DNA of 31,584 nucleotides from Cylindrobasidium torrendii FP15055 ss-10 (GCA_000934385.1 KN880699.1:1-31584), one strand, 5' to 3'. Shown: positions 19,808 through 30,815, counted from the stretch's first letter. Numbers and translations: made by a program. Notes: generated from the letters alone by a model not told the origin.

Positions 19808-22800
19808 CCACCGGGGCTATTTCGAATAGTCAAGACTATTTCTCTGAGGAAGACCCCAGCTTTCTCGATGCACTAGACGATGTTATCCTCCCTGGCGAAG
19901 AGCCAATAATTCAGCGCGTAGGTGCTGGCAGCCAAGACAAACCCAACCTAAAGAGACAAAGAGAAGACGATGATGAAGACGTGTACGGCGCTGCACAATT
20001 CGGAAACTTCGCCCAGTATATGGACAGGAAGCGAGCGAAACTCCAAATCCAGAATGCGGGGTTCGGTTCAACTGGGTCGGATATCTTCAGAGGGATCACT
20101 ATTTATGTGCGTCTCTTGCAGTCTCACTTTGTGTCCACTCAAAAAGATCAGATCAACGGATGGACTACGCCCTCGGTACAGGTGCTCCGCGAAGTAATTG
20201 TTAGCAATGGCGGTGTGTTCCAACCGTACCTCGTCAACCACGGCCTGGTGTGCGTGTAACCCCCCAAATTTCATCCTCCCGCTCATTCGATACAGGACCC
20301 ACATTGTGACATGCAACCTCACCCCAGCCAAAATGCGCGAGTTCCAAAACATGAAAGTTGTCCGACCAGAGTGGCTCACCGAGAGTGTCGCGCATGGATC
20401 TCTCCTGCCATGGACCGACTTTATATTCAGACCCGAGCAGCATCCCGACAAATCGCAAGGTACCCAAGCTACTACCCAGAAGACCTTGTCGTTCCGCCAA
20501 CGAGAGATTCCCGCATCATCATCTTCCAAGAGTGCTGCGCGAGACTCGATGTCTGACGCCGAAGAGGAAGAGGATGAACGCCCAAAGTATGCAGCACATA
20601 AATCCAATCCGAATGCCCAGCGTGTCATGGCCCAATCCGACTGGCGACAGGCCCACACGTCCGCGAACCCTGACTTCATCGAGGGCTACTACAAGAACTC
20701 ACGCCTCCATCATCTTTCGACTTGGAAGGCCGAGTTGCGCAATCTTGTTCAGGAAGCACAGGCTCGTGCAGAAAATGGATTGGCGTCGGGGAAGGTTGCC
20801 GCTGAGGACACAGAGTCTGGCGGTGTGAGCATGCGCGGTGCAGAATTCATAATGCGCTCTCCGTCCAGGAGCAAGGGCAAGGCTCCGGCATCTGGCGAGG
20901 AACGCGTTATCATGCACTGTGACTTTGACTGCTTCTTTGTTTCTGCGGGGCTCCTGAAGAGGCCAGAAATGAAGGGTCAACCAGTCGTGGTATGTCACTC
21001 ACAGGGCAACCAAGGCAGCGGTAGCAGCACGAGTGAGATTGCGAGCTGTAGCTACGAGGCGCGCGCTTTCAATATCAAGAATGGAATGAGCCTCCAGCAA
21101 GCGCGGAAACTTTGCCCCGGTGTGAAGACCATTCCTTACGAGTTCGAACTGTGAGTCGAATCCTCTCTTGTTGCCTACCTGCTCCTCACGGAATCTAGAT
21201 ATAAGGAATTGTCCCTCAAATTCTATACCATTCTTATGTCCCATGCCGATGACCTCCAGGCCGTCTCGGTTGATGAGGCGCTCATTGAAGTGACGGGCAC
21301 CCTTTCGCGACTGCGTTTAAAGGCAAAAGACTTTGCAGAATCCATACGGGCTGAAGTCAAACGTGATACCGGCTGCGAAGTCAGCATTGGCATAGCCCAC
21401 AACATCCTACTTGCACGGCTGGCGACGCGGAAGGCGAAACCTGCGAAATCCTATTATTTATCAGAGGGCGACGCGGCGGAGCTGGTGGCCACCCTAGACA
21501 TTGCGGACTTGCACGGGTTCGGGTGGTCGACCAAGCAGAAGGCGGTCGAGAAGCTGGGCTCATCCAACCTAGGCGAATTGTCCAAAAAGAGTCGAGGAGA
21601 GCTATGTGACGCGTTAGGGAAGGCTATGGGCGAGACGGTATACAATGCCATTCGGGGGATCGACCACAAGAAGCTTGAATCGGACAAGCCGCGCAAAAGC
21701 GTATCGTGTGAAATCAACTATGGAATACGCTTTATAGGGAACGATGAGGCTGAGGTATTTGTGAAACAGATGGCAGTGGAAGTCACGAAGAGGTTGAATG
21801 AAGTCGGGATGCTGGGCAGGTCAATTACCCTCAAGATTATGAAGAGGGACCCAGAGGCGCCAGTGGAGCCCCCGAAGGTTTGTTGCCTATATGTTGGCGC
21901 CCCAAATGCTGATCTCCATCTAGTTCATGGGACACGGTGCTTGCGAACTCTTCAATAAGCAAGGCCCTCTGGCGGATCCGTCTGGACGAGCAACCAACGA
22001 CGACAAGGTTATTGGCGAGCATGCCTGGCGGATGCTCAAGTCCTTCAACTTCCCACCGCATGAGTTGCGAGGGATTGGCATTCAGATCCAGAAACTCGAG
22101 TCCAAACACACTGCTGTTCCTCAAGGCCAGAAGACATTGCCATTTGCTGCCATTAAAGCGCCCAAAGCCTCCGTAAAGGAGGCCGAACCAGACCCGGTCA
22201 AGCGTTTGTGCGATACCGCTCGACGACGGGCAAACACACCCGTCGAACTGCCGACATACTCGCAGGTGGATCAAAGCGTATACCAGTCTCTCCCGGATGA
22301 TATCAAAGAAGAATGCGAGCAGGAATACAAAGCGCGTGCGCAAAGTGTTGAACAAACGGATGTGGTTAACCCACTTATGCCGTATTTCAAACGTTCTCGC
22401 TCGCGTTCTGTGCAGCCTCTTTTCCCGTCGCGCGCTTCTGCTGAGCCAAGCACGAATGTCAAGCGCATTACGAGCATGCTGGCTCCCAAACGCGCTGGGA
22501 CGACGTCTCCCACCAGGAGGGATCAAGATTTCTTTGGGCAGCGCGCGAGAAGTGGAAAAGCATCTGTTTTGGACGAGGAGCTGCAGGAACTTGGCTTGGA
22601 CCCGGAAGTCTTCCATCTCCTGCCGAAGAGCATTCAGCAGGAGCAATTGACGCGCGCGCGACTGATAGACAGGGATGTTGGTCTGCCGGATATGAGCCAG
22701 AGGGTGTTGTTCAAGCCACAGGACAAGGGAGTGCGCACGTCAAGTGTGCCACCTCCATCACAGGCGCAGAAGGCGCGATACCCACAGCCAGTTGCGCTGA

Positions 22801-23165
22801 AGCAACGCGGGAAGGAGAAGGGCGAGAAACTGTACTTCACCGATGCGGACGACATTATGGGGATCATTGAGCAGTGGGTCGGGCGGTTTATGAATCGGGC
22901 ACCCAACACGAAAGACGTGGAGTTCTTTCGAGCGTTTCTGGTCAAGAGTATGGAGGCGCCGGGTGGGCAGGGCGTGGACACCGCTGTGAAAGTTCTGCGG
23001 TGGTGGATGATGTTGCTGAGGAGAAATTGGGGTGAATTGGAGCATGTGGAAGAGAAGGACAAAGAGAACATTGGGTCAATCTGGTGGACTGCGTTCAGAG
23101 AGGTCAGGGCCCAGATGGATGAAATAGCTCTGCGAAGACTCGGCGGAAAGTTGTCTCTTCGCTGA
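19804..23165 (+). CDS. REV1: DNA repair polymerase REV1 (Y-family deoxycytidyl transferase)
   Basis: Exons: 19804-20106, 20152-20249, 20296-21150, 21199-21877, 21924-23165 (3177 nt, 1058 aa). REV1 inserts dCMP opposite lesions and scaffolds translesion synthesis in the nucleus. A BRCT domain spans about residues 95-185 (FRGITIYINGWTTPSVQVLR, VVRPEWLTESVAHGSLLPW). The Y-polymerase core starts at HCDFDCFF (341-348, metal-binding Asp 343), with SVDEA (442-446) supplying the other catalytic acids. TSEIASCSYEARAFNIKNGM and SIGIAHNILLARLATRKAKP are typical finger/palm motifs. Two ubiquitin-binding UBM motifs follow near 757-785 (SVYQSLPDDIKEE) and 865-890 (EVFHLLPKSIQQEQL). The C-terminal Rev1/Pol-interaction domain runs from about 952 to the end. 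Introns are 45-48 nt. The frame has an earlier non-ATG extension, but this is the first in-frame ATG. Confidence 0.95.
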
Positions 23166-23410
23166 CGGACAGTATTTATCGTATTTATGATCGCATTTAT
23201 GAGAATTTAGACAAGTGTATTTGTTTGTGTCTATGTCTCGCCGAGCTTGACTGTGATTATGCTTGTATAGTTTTCTGGCACGAAGTCTCGATGTATGGGA
23301 TGGGTATAGTCGATTAACTGAACGTCAGAATAACATTTTAATGTCAAGGAAGCTATGGGTCAACCTTCGTCAATTAGAGCACCCAGTAGGATGGAGGAAG
23401 TCGCGCACCA

Positions 23411-24395
23411 TCAGTCTTCCTTCGCATCTCGTTTGCGCTTCTTCTCCATCGACTTGTCCTTTCTAGGCTTCGCCTTCCCCTCTTTTTCTTGCCCTGTGTC
23501 GTTCGTGTTATCGAGTTCACTAATTGGAAGCTTTCCCGTCTTTGCCTTCTTCGACTCCTCTTTCGCCGCCTGTTTTGCAGCTTTTCGTATTTTCTTCCGC
23601 TCTGCTTTAGCCGCTGTTGCATCATCTTCAGTCTGAATATTCGCTGCTTTTGCTTCGAGCTTGCGTCGCTTTCTCTCTCGTTTTTCCTCCTTCTCTGCCA
23701 GTCGCTTCGCTTTTTCCTCGGGGGTCCGTTTTCGCTTCTTTTCAGAGGGCGGTGGGGACGTTGATGGACTGGGTCCTGGAGTAGGCTGCGAAGTGCTTGC
23801 CTCGGCTGCTGGTTCGCTTGATTGCACTGGAGCATCGAGAAAGGTGGGATCTGGACCGAGGACTGGGCCCTTGAAGAAGCCAGAATAAAGCCGTCGTCTG
23901 GCAACTTCGCGCTTGGCTTGTGCCATCAAGCTGAGATTGGGAGTGCTTGTGCCAGAGGCTGGAGGGGAGGGGAGAGCAGCGGTGCCGGTGGTAGGACGTT
24001 TATTGGAGAGAATGCCAGTTGTGGTGCGGGCCAATTTCGGCGCAACTGACGTTTGTTCGTCCTACATGTTCATGAGCATTCCATATTAGAATTTCGCAGA
24101 AGACGCACAGAGTCGCTCTCATCACTGTCATCATCACTATTGTATATCTTTATGTTCAAGGAACTTGCGGCTGCAGTGAAAACACTGAAGAAAAATGCGT
24201 TAGGTTGGGAACAAGGGTGAAATGATGTGCGCACTGATCCCAGAATGGAAAAGCCTCGTCTCTGTCTTTGCCGATGCCCGAGAGCGTCTTTTTTTGAGCG
24301 ACTGTGATGGGACGCGAGATTGCGCCGTTTCTGAGGCCGCTGCCGGTGCCCGACCAGCCCTGGGCGACGAGATATGAATGTCCGTCCAATGGCAT
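23411..24395 (-). CDS. G-patch nucleolar protein (Tma23/GPATCH4-like)
   Basis: Exons: 24395-24235, 24184-24109, 24061-23411 (888 nt, 295 aa). The N-terminus is a G-patch-like domain: SYLVAQGWSGTGSGLRNGAI, then TLSGIGKDRDEAFPFWDHVF, completed by splicing into exon 2. The order resembles yeast Tma23 and animal GPATCH4, nucleolar proteins tied to ribosome biogenesis; G-patches often activate DEAH helicases. An acidic DDDSDES patch follows. The last two thirds are low-complexity Lys/Arg/Ala/Glu (SEKKRKRTPEEKAKR, AERKKIRKAAKQAAK), as in nucleolar localisation tails, ending KSMEKKRKRDAKED. It converges on REV1 (245 bp between stops) and is divergent from the Tda3-like gene. The fast-evolving tail limits certainty about the orthologue. 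Confidence 0.82.
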
Positions 24396-24496
24396 GAAGG
24401 GAAGATGCAATATTGATCCCGATCGAGAGTCGAGACGCGGTCCGAGCTTCGTCTGTTGCGGATCGTTGCTACAACCAATTCATACCCTCTACAACC
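24396..24496. promoter_or_regulatory. 101-bp bidirectional promoter (G-patch / Tda3-like)
   Basis: The two start codons, at 24395 (-) and 24497 (+), are separated by only 101 bp, so the core promoters must overlap or be interleaved. No TATA box is evident on either strand. Confidence 0.6.
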
Positions 24497-25776
24497 ATGG
24501 CTGCTCCGGAACTCCCGAAAGACATCATTATCGTTGGCGCAGGCATTATCGGCTGTACGACTGCATACTATCTAACACGACATCCCGCGTTCTCGTCTGC
24601 AACGAACATTCGTATCATCGAAGCATCAGTGCACGGCGCTGCACAAGGATCCTCTGGCAAGGCCGGCGGACTCGTCGCCAAGTGGGCCTATCCCAAGGAG
24701 CTCGTCGATGTCTCCTTCCCAGAGCATATACGACTGGCAGAAGAGCACAACGGTGCCGAGAGGTGGGGCTGGCGCTTTGTGAATTGTGGGAGCTGGGAAG
24801 GACGTGGTGAGCCTTCAGTCCTGCCCAGCGGCTCGGAGGTTGGCTCTGGCGGCCGACGGAAGAGTCTAGAGAAGACCCTCGGCCTCGACAACGCCGCCGT
24901 CCGGAACAGCAAAGGCTTGCCAGATGATCTGCTCTGGGTCAAGGAGGAAATCACGGACAGCTATGCCGCGATGGCGCCGTATGGTGCCACTGCCCAGGTT
25001 CACCCTTACCATTTCACACAAACGATGCTCCAGCTCGCACAGGAACGCGGCGTCGAGCTCGTCACTGGCGCCCGTGTCACCGCCATCAACCACGAAGGAT
25101 ATCGCGTTACGGGCGTCACCTGCCAAGATGTCACCAGTGGGCGCGCCGTCGACCTGCCTGCCTCCCGTGTTATCATCGCCGCTGGACCTTGGTCGCCATC
25201 CCTTATTCCCCGACTTCCTATCTCTGCCACCCGCGCACACTCAATAACCATCCAAACTGTTCCAGGCTCCAACATTGCACCCTACGTGCTCTTCACAGAA
25301 ATCACCCTCACAGAGAGCGGACGTCGCAAGCGTGTCTCCCCTGAAATCTACTCGCGGCCCACTGGAGAGGTCTATGCCTGCGGTCCGGGCGACGATTCGG
25401 CGCTGCCAGCCACAGTGGACGACGTCAAGGTCGACGCTGGGGCGTGTGAAAGCATTCGGAAACACGTCACTAGTATATCACACGAGCTCGCGGCGGGCAC
25501 CCCAGATAAGCAACAGGCATGCTATTTACCTATCGTGACTGCAGGAGGTGGGCCTATCGTCGGTGCAGCAGACAGCATCGCCCATGGACTGTACATTGGG
25601 ACAGGTCACACCTGCTGGGTGAGCTTTTTCCCCTCTCATTTATGCTTCCATCCTCAGAAACATTCCAGGGAATCTGTACAGCGCCTGGAACAGGCAAGGC
25701 CCTTGCTGAGCTCGTCATGGACGGCAGAATACGCTGTGGCAACTTCAAAAAACTTGATCCAACCCGGTTCATGTAG
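24497..25776 (+). CDS. FAD-dependent oxidoreductase, Tda3-like (DAO fold)
   Basis: Exons: 24497-25618 and 25669-25776 (1230 nt, 409 aa), with a 50-nt intron. A DAO-family flavoprotein. The FAD-binding motif DIIIVGAGIIGCTTAYYL is at about 9-26; GSSGKAGGLVAKW at about 55-67 is the flavin-contact loop seen in Tda3-like proteins. SRVIIAAGPWS lies in the middle, and the C-terminal FAD contact GLYIGTGHTCWGICTAPGTG is restored only by splicing. Yeast Tda3 is linked to endosome-to-Golgi traffic, but its reaction is undefined. Glycine-oxidase-like amine oxidation is the alternative reading. No signal peptide or membrane segment is apparent. The last exon ends LDPTRFM, typical of the family tail. A longer in-frame extension upstream has no ATG in good context. 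Confidence 0.88.
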
Positions 25777-26010
25777 AGCACGATTGTTGAGCGACGCTTG
25801 TATTATAGCTTGTATGTATCCTAACTCTAATCCAATCTCACGCTATCTATCTGCTTTCACGGAGGCGCAAGGCTGGCACGAACTGCAATCCCAGTGTTGG
25901 CATTGATATGCACAACGTGACCGTGCGAATTGGATCGACGGTGAAGCTCAGATGTCATCTGCTCCAGGTCTTCTCTGCCAAACCCATCATCACCAGCGCA
26001 ATTCTACCGT

Positions 26011-27503
26011 ATGGACGCTTTGTATGCGTCTTATTTTTCTTATCCTGCCGAATTCTGAATGCAACCCTCTAGCATCCAAGGTATACAGAACGAACACATT
26101 CGCCTACGGGACCTAGTCGCCGATGCGGAAGCTCGTTGTGCAGCTGCCCAGAAAGAGTCTTCAGATGCCCTGGATAAACTCACATTCGAGACTTATACGA
26201 ACAAGACACTGCGAGGCATGCTCGACAACACCCAGCGCGAACTAGAGGATGCGCGCGCCCGACTTGCTACCGACCAAGGAAATGCGGCCAAGATGGCTTT
26301 ACTGGTCCAAGAACGTGATGCTGCACTCGCCGATACTGCCTTGGCTCATTCACAGGCGCGCGAGCTTCTGGAGAGCTACGACTATCTCTGCTACGGGGTG
26401 CGCCTCCTTCCTTACCATTATGATGTCCACAAGTAACTTGCCCTCCAGCTCAAAGCCAAGGTCCTCGAATGCGAGCAAGAGAGTCAAGCACTTCGGAGTA
26501 AGTTCGCACGAGAAGTTGAGGCGTCGACAACGTCGACAACCACGCATATATCCGCTCAGAAACCCCCATCGCGCCGCGTCAACCTCCGTCTTCCTGCTCC
26601 AGAAAGCGACATCCCAGCCACAAGCGATGGAGACCAAGATGCTGCTCCATCCACGCCTCAGCTCCCGCCTCAATCCCCAGGAATTACATGCCTTGCGCTT
26701 CCAGAAGAAACTCAGACCAAGATGACACACGACGAATTCGATGAACTTGACGAACTTGTCCGCGATTCTCTTTCGCCTTCTCCTGCTACTAAGCGCCTGC
26801 TTGCCGATTTCAACGAGGCCATCGATTGGCCAGACTTGCGTTACAATGCACCATCCGACGGCAAGAAGCTCAGCGGCAAACGAACTTTCGAGTATAGCGA
26901 TGACGAGGACGAGGATGACCTTGCCAGCCGTCACTGGAAGCGCGCGCGCGGATCTGGATCCAGCGAAACCTTGTACGAGGGGCACGAAGACGCTGTCAAT
27001 GTCAACTCAGCTTTTGATACCTTGACGAAGACCGGCAACAAAGCCCAAGGCCTGGGCGAAGATGATTCTAGCGATATCTCACACCGTGAGCATGGTTAGT
27101 TGGGTCCAGTTAATTTCATAACCCTCTCAACTATTTCAGATGCATGTACTTGCCGGGACAAGGACTGCTTGCGTAGCTTCTCATCCGTGAAGGCACTCGA
27201 GCAGCATGCCAAGAGGGAGCACAAGTGTACGTCCCCAAAATGCGAACCTTGGTTTGTGTATAGCTGACCTGGGATGCAATTCGTTGCCAACTATGCCCCA
27301 AGGGGTTCAAGATGCTCTCGGACAAAAATGCGCATGTCAAGGAAGAGCACGGCGCGGTGAAGAAAAGTACGTTCGTTGGTCGTCGTCGGCACCCCTGCTA
27401 TGTGTACTGACCCAGGTTTTCAGGGTTCGGGTGTACGGTATGCACGTTTCGGACGACGAACATGAAGAACTTGAATGGCCATATCAGGCGCAACCACGAC
27501 TGA
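26011..27503 (+). CDS. Coiled-coil protein with C2H2 zinc fingers
   Basis: Model: 26011-26021, 26073-26397, 26449-27094, 27140-27255, 27303-27366, 27424-27503 (1242 nt, 413 aa). About residues 5-130 form a Glu/Ala/Leu-rich coiled coil; then a disordered acidic region with YSDDEDEDD followed by SRHWKRARG. The end has zinc fingers: CRDKDCLRSFSSVKALEQH (CX4C) and a last one CTVCTFRTTNMKNLNGH (CX2CX12H). The middle finger is ambiguous. The only canonical in-frame intron (27256-27302) removes RCQLCPKGF and leaves CTSPKC as the cysteine pair; keeping CQLC needs an acceptor that I cannot find. The start is also uncertain: an 11-nt first exon is preferred because of an intron-like 26022-26072, but ATG 26059 is in the same frame, directly after a TGA. 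Function unknown; nuclear by inference. Confidence 0.65.
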
Positions 27504-27570
27504 ACGTCCTGCGAGAAGGTCTTTTGCCTTGTGTCCGTGTTTGAGAGGATAGATGTATGTATTACCACCA

Positions 27571-27700
27571 AATTGCTCTGCTTTGAAGGATGCCTATCGT
27601 GTATTACGGACTGCTTATGTACCCATGTCTGTGTATGTTTCTATGATTGCTTTCATTGTATTATAATCTACCGAAACTTGTTCTGCTTCATCCTTTCGTA
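27571..27700 (+). repeat. Direct repeat, copy 1 (~130 bp)
   Basis: It opens with a 26-nt block (27571-27596) identical to the start of copy 2 at 27766. Both copies then share an 18-nt block starting GTACCCATGTCTGTG, CTACCGAAACT and a TGCTTCAT-CTTTCGTA end. The copies differ by small indels in the middle. Confidence 0.85.
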
Positions 27701-27765
27701 TCGAGTACAACTAGTCATCTCACGCTCAAGCTCAAACAGTCGGCAAAGTGAACTGCTCCAAACCC

Positions 27766-27884
27766 AATTGCTCTGCTTTGAAGGATGCCTAAATGCTTTG
27801 TCGTGTACCCATGTCTGTGTATAAATCTGTTTCTATTCATTGTACTATACTCTACCGAAACTCGTGCTGCTTCATGCTTTCGTA
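27766..27884 (+). repeat. Direct repeat, copy 2 (~119 bp)
   Basis: Second copy of the 27571-27700 repeat. Here the sequence after GTACCCATGTCTGTG reads TATAAAT (27820-27826), about 174 bp ahead of the next ATG, where copy 1 has no such motif. The duplication may have contributed promoter sequence to the F-box-like gene. Confidence 0.85.
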
Positions 27885-27999
27885 CTGCTCCATATCCAGT
27901 GATGTGCAATCATGCCGATTCGTTGCCGAACATCGAGGTTCGCGATCACTGGACCGCACTAAGCACTTGCTGCTGACTCTCACCATCCCTAGCAGAGAA

Positions 28000-29279
28000 A
28001 TGGCGTCTCTCCCTCCAGAGGTCAAGGCGACTATCATCGATTTACTCAAAGACACCGAGTCGACGGATGCATCGTGCAGAGAATACGGTGCATTATCGCT
28101 CCTGTGGCCAGATGTTTTATTCCGAATTCGCGAGCACCGTTTCAGGACCGTCAACCTAGAAAATCAGGCGAGAGTACGTCTTTTGTTGGAAATCATTGAA
28201 TGCGCGCCTTCTGTCGGCACACTGGTCCGCAAAGTCAAAGTAGACCCAGACTTCCTCACGGCGGCAAGGGCAACGCTTTACACCTCTCACAGTCTCCCTC
28301 TATTGTTCGACGCGTTAAGCAGAGTCGTCAGCATCACTCTCTTGGATCTTGTATCCTCGAATATCCATCTCATCCATTACCTTCCGCCTACAGTCACAGA
28401 TGTCTACCTTGACATCTCGGACATAACAATAGACGACGTTCTCACCAATCTCCTCACGGCATTCCCTGCCATGGAATCCCTCACGCTACGGGGAAATTGG
28501 AGCTCCCGAAGCCGAAGAAAAGAAAAAGGAAAGAAAGGAGTTGTAGCACACCAAGGAAATCTGACGCAGTTCGCTGCTCTTCGGAGGCTCGACATGGATC
28601 CAGATATACTCACAATCCCTGCTTTGCTAGAACGTGTCATGTCGCAAGAGTTATTCCCCAAGGTAGAATGCCTCATCATAGAAGATGCTCAGGTGACATC
28701 GCAAAAGCACGTCTGGCACCTTGATCAACTACTTCGAAAGTGGGACGCCACGTTGAAGGATTTACAACTGCTTGGGTTCTGGGGAAGCTTTGGTAAGTCC
28801 TTTCGGTGAGTTTACCATGAGATTATCTCATCAGATACCTCGCAGGTTCCAATGCCTCCATTACACTCCCCAAGGCCCTGGAGAATCTGTACTTCGATAT
28901 CTTCCTCAGCGGCGACGAGGAAGTTCTCGATGACGACTGCATCAGTTTCTTCACGCGCGCACTAGAGAATCGTTGTAGCGCCGGTCGGACACTCGAGTCT
29001 CTGAGAGTCAGGGTGCAAATCGACTGGGCATACGACGTCGACCCACAAGATCCCATAGTCCGCCGTTTTGACAAAATTGTCTCGGCGATGGAGCTGGGCG
29101 TACAGCATCTTGATTGGTTTATGCGATGTCACAGGCAAAACGATAGATTATACGGCACCTACGGAGTGGATGAGCACTGGGTGTACGAAAACATTTTCCC
29201 CAATATCAACTCCCGCTTTATTCAGGCCGAGGGCAGAAATACATATGGTACAACCGCTAATGTAGTAGTTATAAATTGA
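28000..29279 (+). CDS. F-box-like/LRR-like paralogue 1 of a tandem array
   Basis: Exons: 28000-28792 and 28846-29279 (1227 nt, 408 aa), joined by a 53-nt GT-AG intron. It opens with a degenerate F-box-like segment, MASLPPEVKATIIDLL, then GALSLLWPDVLFRIREHRF; Leu-rich strand-helix repeats follow (VTDVYLDISDITIDDVL, MESLTLRGNW). The C-terminal half includes LENLYFDIFLSGDEEV and VDEHWVYENIFPNINSRF. Mushroom genomes carry many such proteins, usually of unknown target. Compared with copy 2 it has a basic insertion, RSRRKEKGKK, around residue 170. The start is set by the same MASLPPE in all three copies. The DNA over exon 1 is very similar to copy 2, pointing to a recent duplication. Confidence 0.82.
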
Positions 29280-29459
29280 CAGTATCGTAGATATGTTGGT
29301 TCCGAGTGTTGCTTTCTTTCGATAGGAAAGATACATACGAGCCTTCGCGCCAGTCTCCCATGGGAGGGAACCAGCCAGCTCACTATCAATATACATTTCG
29401 GTGCAATTGTCCCGACTTAAGCCAGCGATGTAGTTAACTTCTGCCTCAATTCTGCCTTT

Positions 29460-29465
29460 TATAAG
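29460..29465 (+). promoter_or_regulatory. TATA-like box of paralogue 2
   Basis: TATAAG within TTTTATAAGTAG, about 105 bp upstream of the ATG at 29566. Confidence 0.4.
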
Positions 29466-29565
29466 TAGTAAGCGTGATCATGCCGAGTGATATCCGAAGT
29501 TGCAATCAATGCCTGATCGCACTCTCCCAGAGACCAGCACTCAACCATCACCTACGGCAGAGAAT

Positions 29566-30815
29566 ATGGCGTCTCTCCCTCCAGAGGTCAAGTCAAAAAT
29601 CATCGACCTACTTGAAGACACCGAGGCGACAGGCGTACCATGCAGAGAATACGGTGCATTATCACTGCTGTGGCCAGATGTTTTATTCCGAATTCGCGAG
29701 CACCGTTTCAGAACCGTCAACCTTGAAAACCGAGCCAGAGTACGTCTTTTGCTGGAAATCATCGAAGGCGCGCCGTCAGTCGGCACAATGGTTCGGAAAG
29801 TCAAGGTGAAGCCAGGCATGTTCACGGCGGAAAGGGCAATGCTTTACACCCCTTCCAATCTCCCTCTCTTGTTCGCTGCGCTCAGCAGAGTCACCAGTAT
29901 CTCTCTATTGAATCTGGGTCCTTCAAGTATCCATCTCATTCATTCCCTTCCGCCTACAGTCACGGACGTCTGCCTTTACGTCTCGGACGTATCAATCGAC
30001 AACATTCTCGAAAGTCTCATAGCACTCCCTGGTTTGGAATCCCTCGCGATACGGGGATACTGGGGCACCAACAGATGCACATCACTCCAAAGGAACCTGG
30101 TGCAGTTTACTGCCCTTCGGAGGCTCGAGATCGATGCAGACATACTCATAATGGAACGTGTTATGTCACCAGAGTTGTTCCCCAATGTGGAATGCTTCAT
30201 TATAAAACATGCTGCGATATCATCGCAAAGCCGTGTCTGGCACCTTGATCAACTACTTCGAAAATGGGATGCCACTCTGAAGGAGATACATCTGCCTAGA
30301 CCATCGACGAGATTTGGCAAGTCCTCTCAATGTGCTTACCATGAGACTATCTCATCAAATACTTTGCAGTTTCCAATTCCTGTGTCACACTCCCCACGGC
30401 TCTGGAGAGCATGTATTTCGATATCTTCCTCACCGGCGGCGAGGTTTGCGATCATGATCATCTCACTTTCTTTACACGCGCGCTGGAGGACCGTCGTAGC
30501 GCTGGTCGGACGCTCAAGTCTCTGAGAATCGGGGTGCAATTCGATTACGCAGACGACGCAGACCCACAAGATCCCATGCTACGCCGTTTCGACGAGATTG
30601 TCTCATCGCCAGAGTTGGGATTGCAACACCTGGAATGGAGCATACATTGGTACAGGAGGGGCGATATCGGAGCAAACAACGCCATCGGCGTGGATGTGCA
30701 CTTGCTGAATGAAATCATATTTCCCAATATCGACGCTCGCTTTTTTCAGGCTGATGGCAGAAAGGCATTTAGCACAACAGCTGTTGTAGTAGTAAAAGAG
30801 ACTCTGGTATTTTGA
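29566..30815 (+). CDS. F-box-like/LRR-like paralogue 2 of a tandem array (GC-AG intron)
   Basis: Exons: 29566-30316 and 30370-30815 (1197 nt, 398 aa). The intron sits where paralogue 1 has its own and is also 53 nt, but the donor is GCAAGT instead of GTAAGT. Splicing restores SNSCVTLPTALESMYFDIF, which aligns with paralogue 1; without it the frame runs to a stop at 30525 with an unrelated tail of about 70 residues. It has the same MASLPPEVKSKIIDLLEDTE start and LWPDVLFRIREHRFRTVNLE block. It lacks the basic insertion of copy 1 and about four residues near ILIMERVMS. An ATG at 29509 is in frame, but homology favours 29566. Probable SCF-type adaptor by family; function unknown. Confidence 0.8.

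Larger units (their letters stand above)
27504..27999. other. Intergenic region with an internal duplication
   Basis: 496 bp between the zinc-finger gene and the first F-box-like paralogue. It is AT-rich and contains two copies of a ~120-130-bp direct repeat, listed separately. No gene is visible. Confidence 0.5.

Noticed and set aside
21837..22646. 269-codon open frame on the minus strand across REV1.
   Set aside because: It lies antisense to the UBM/disordered region of a clear REV1 exon and its translation shows no domain. It is a by-product of codon bias.
26350..26985. 211-codon minus-strand frame opposite the C2H2 gene.
   Set aside because: Antisense to the coiled-coil/acidic exon; hydrophobic stretches come from complementing acidic and polar codons.
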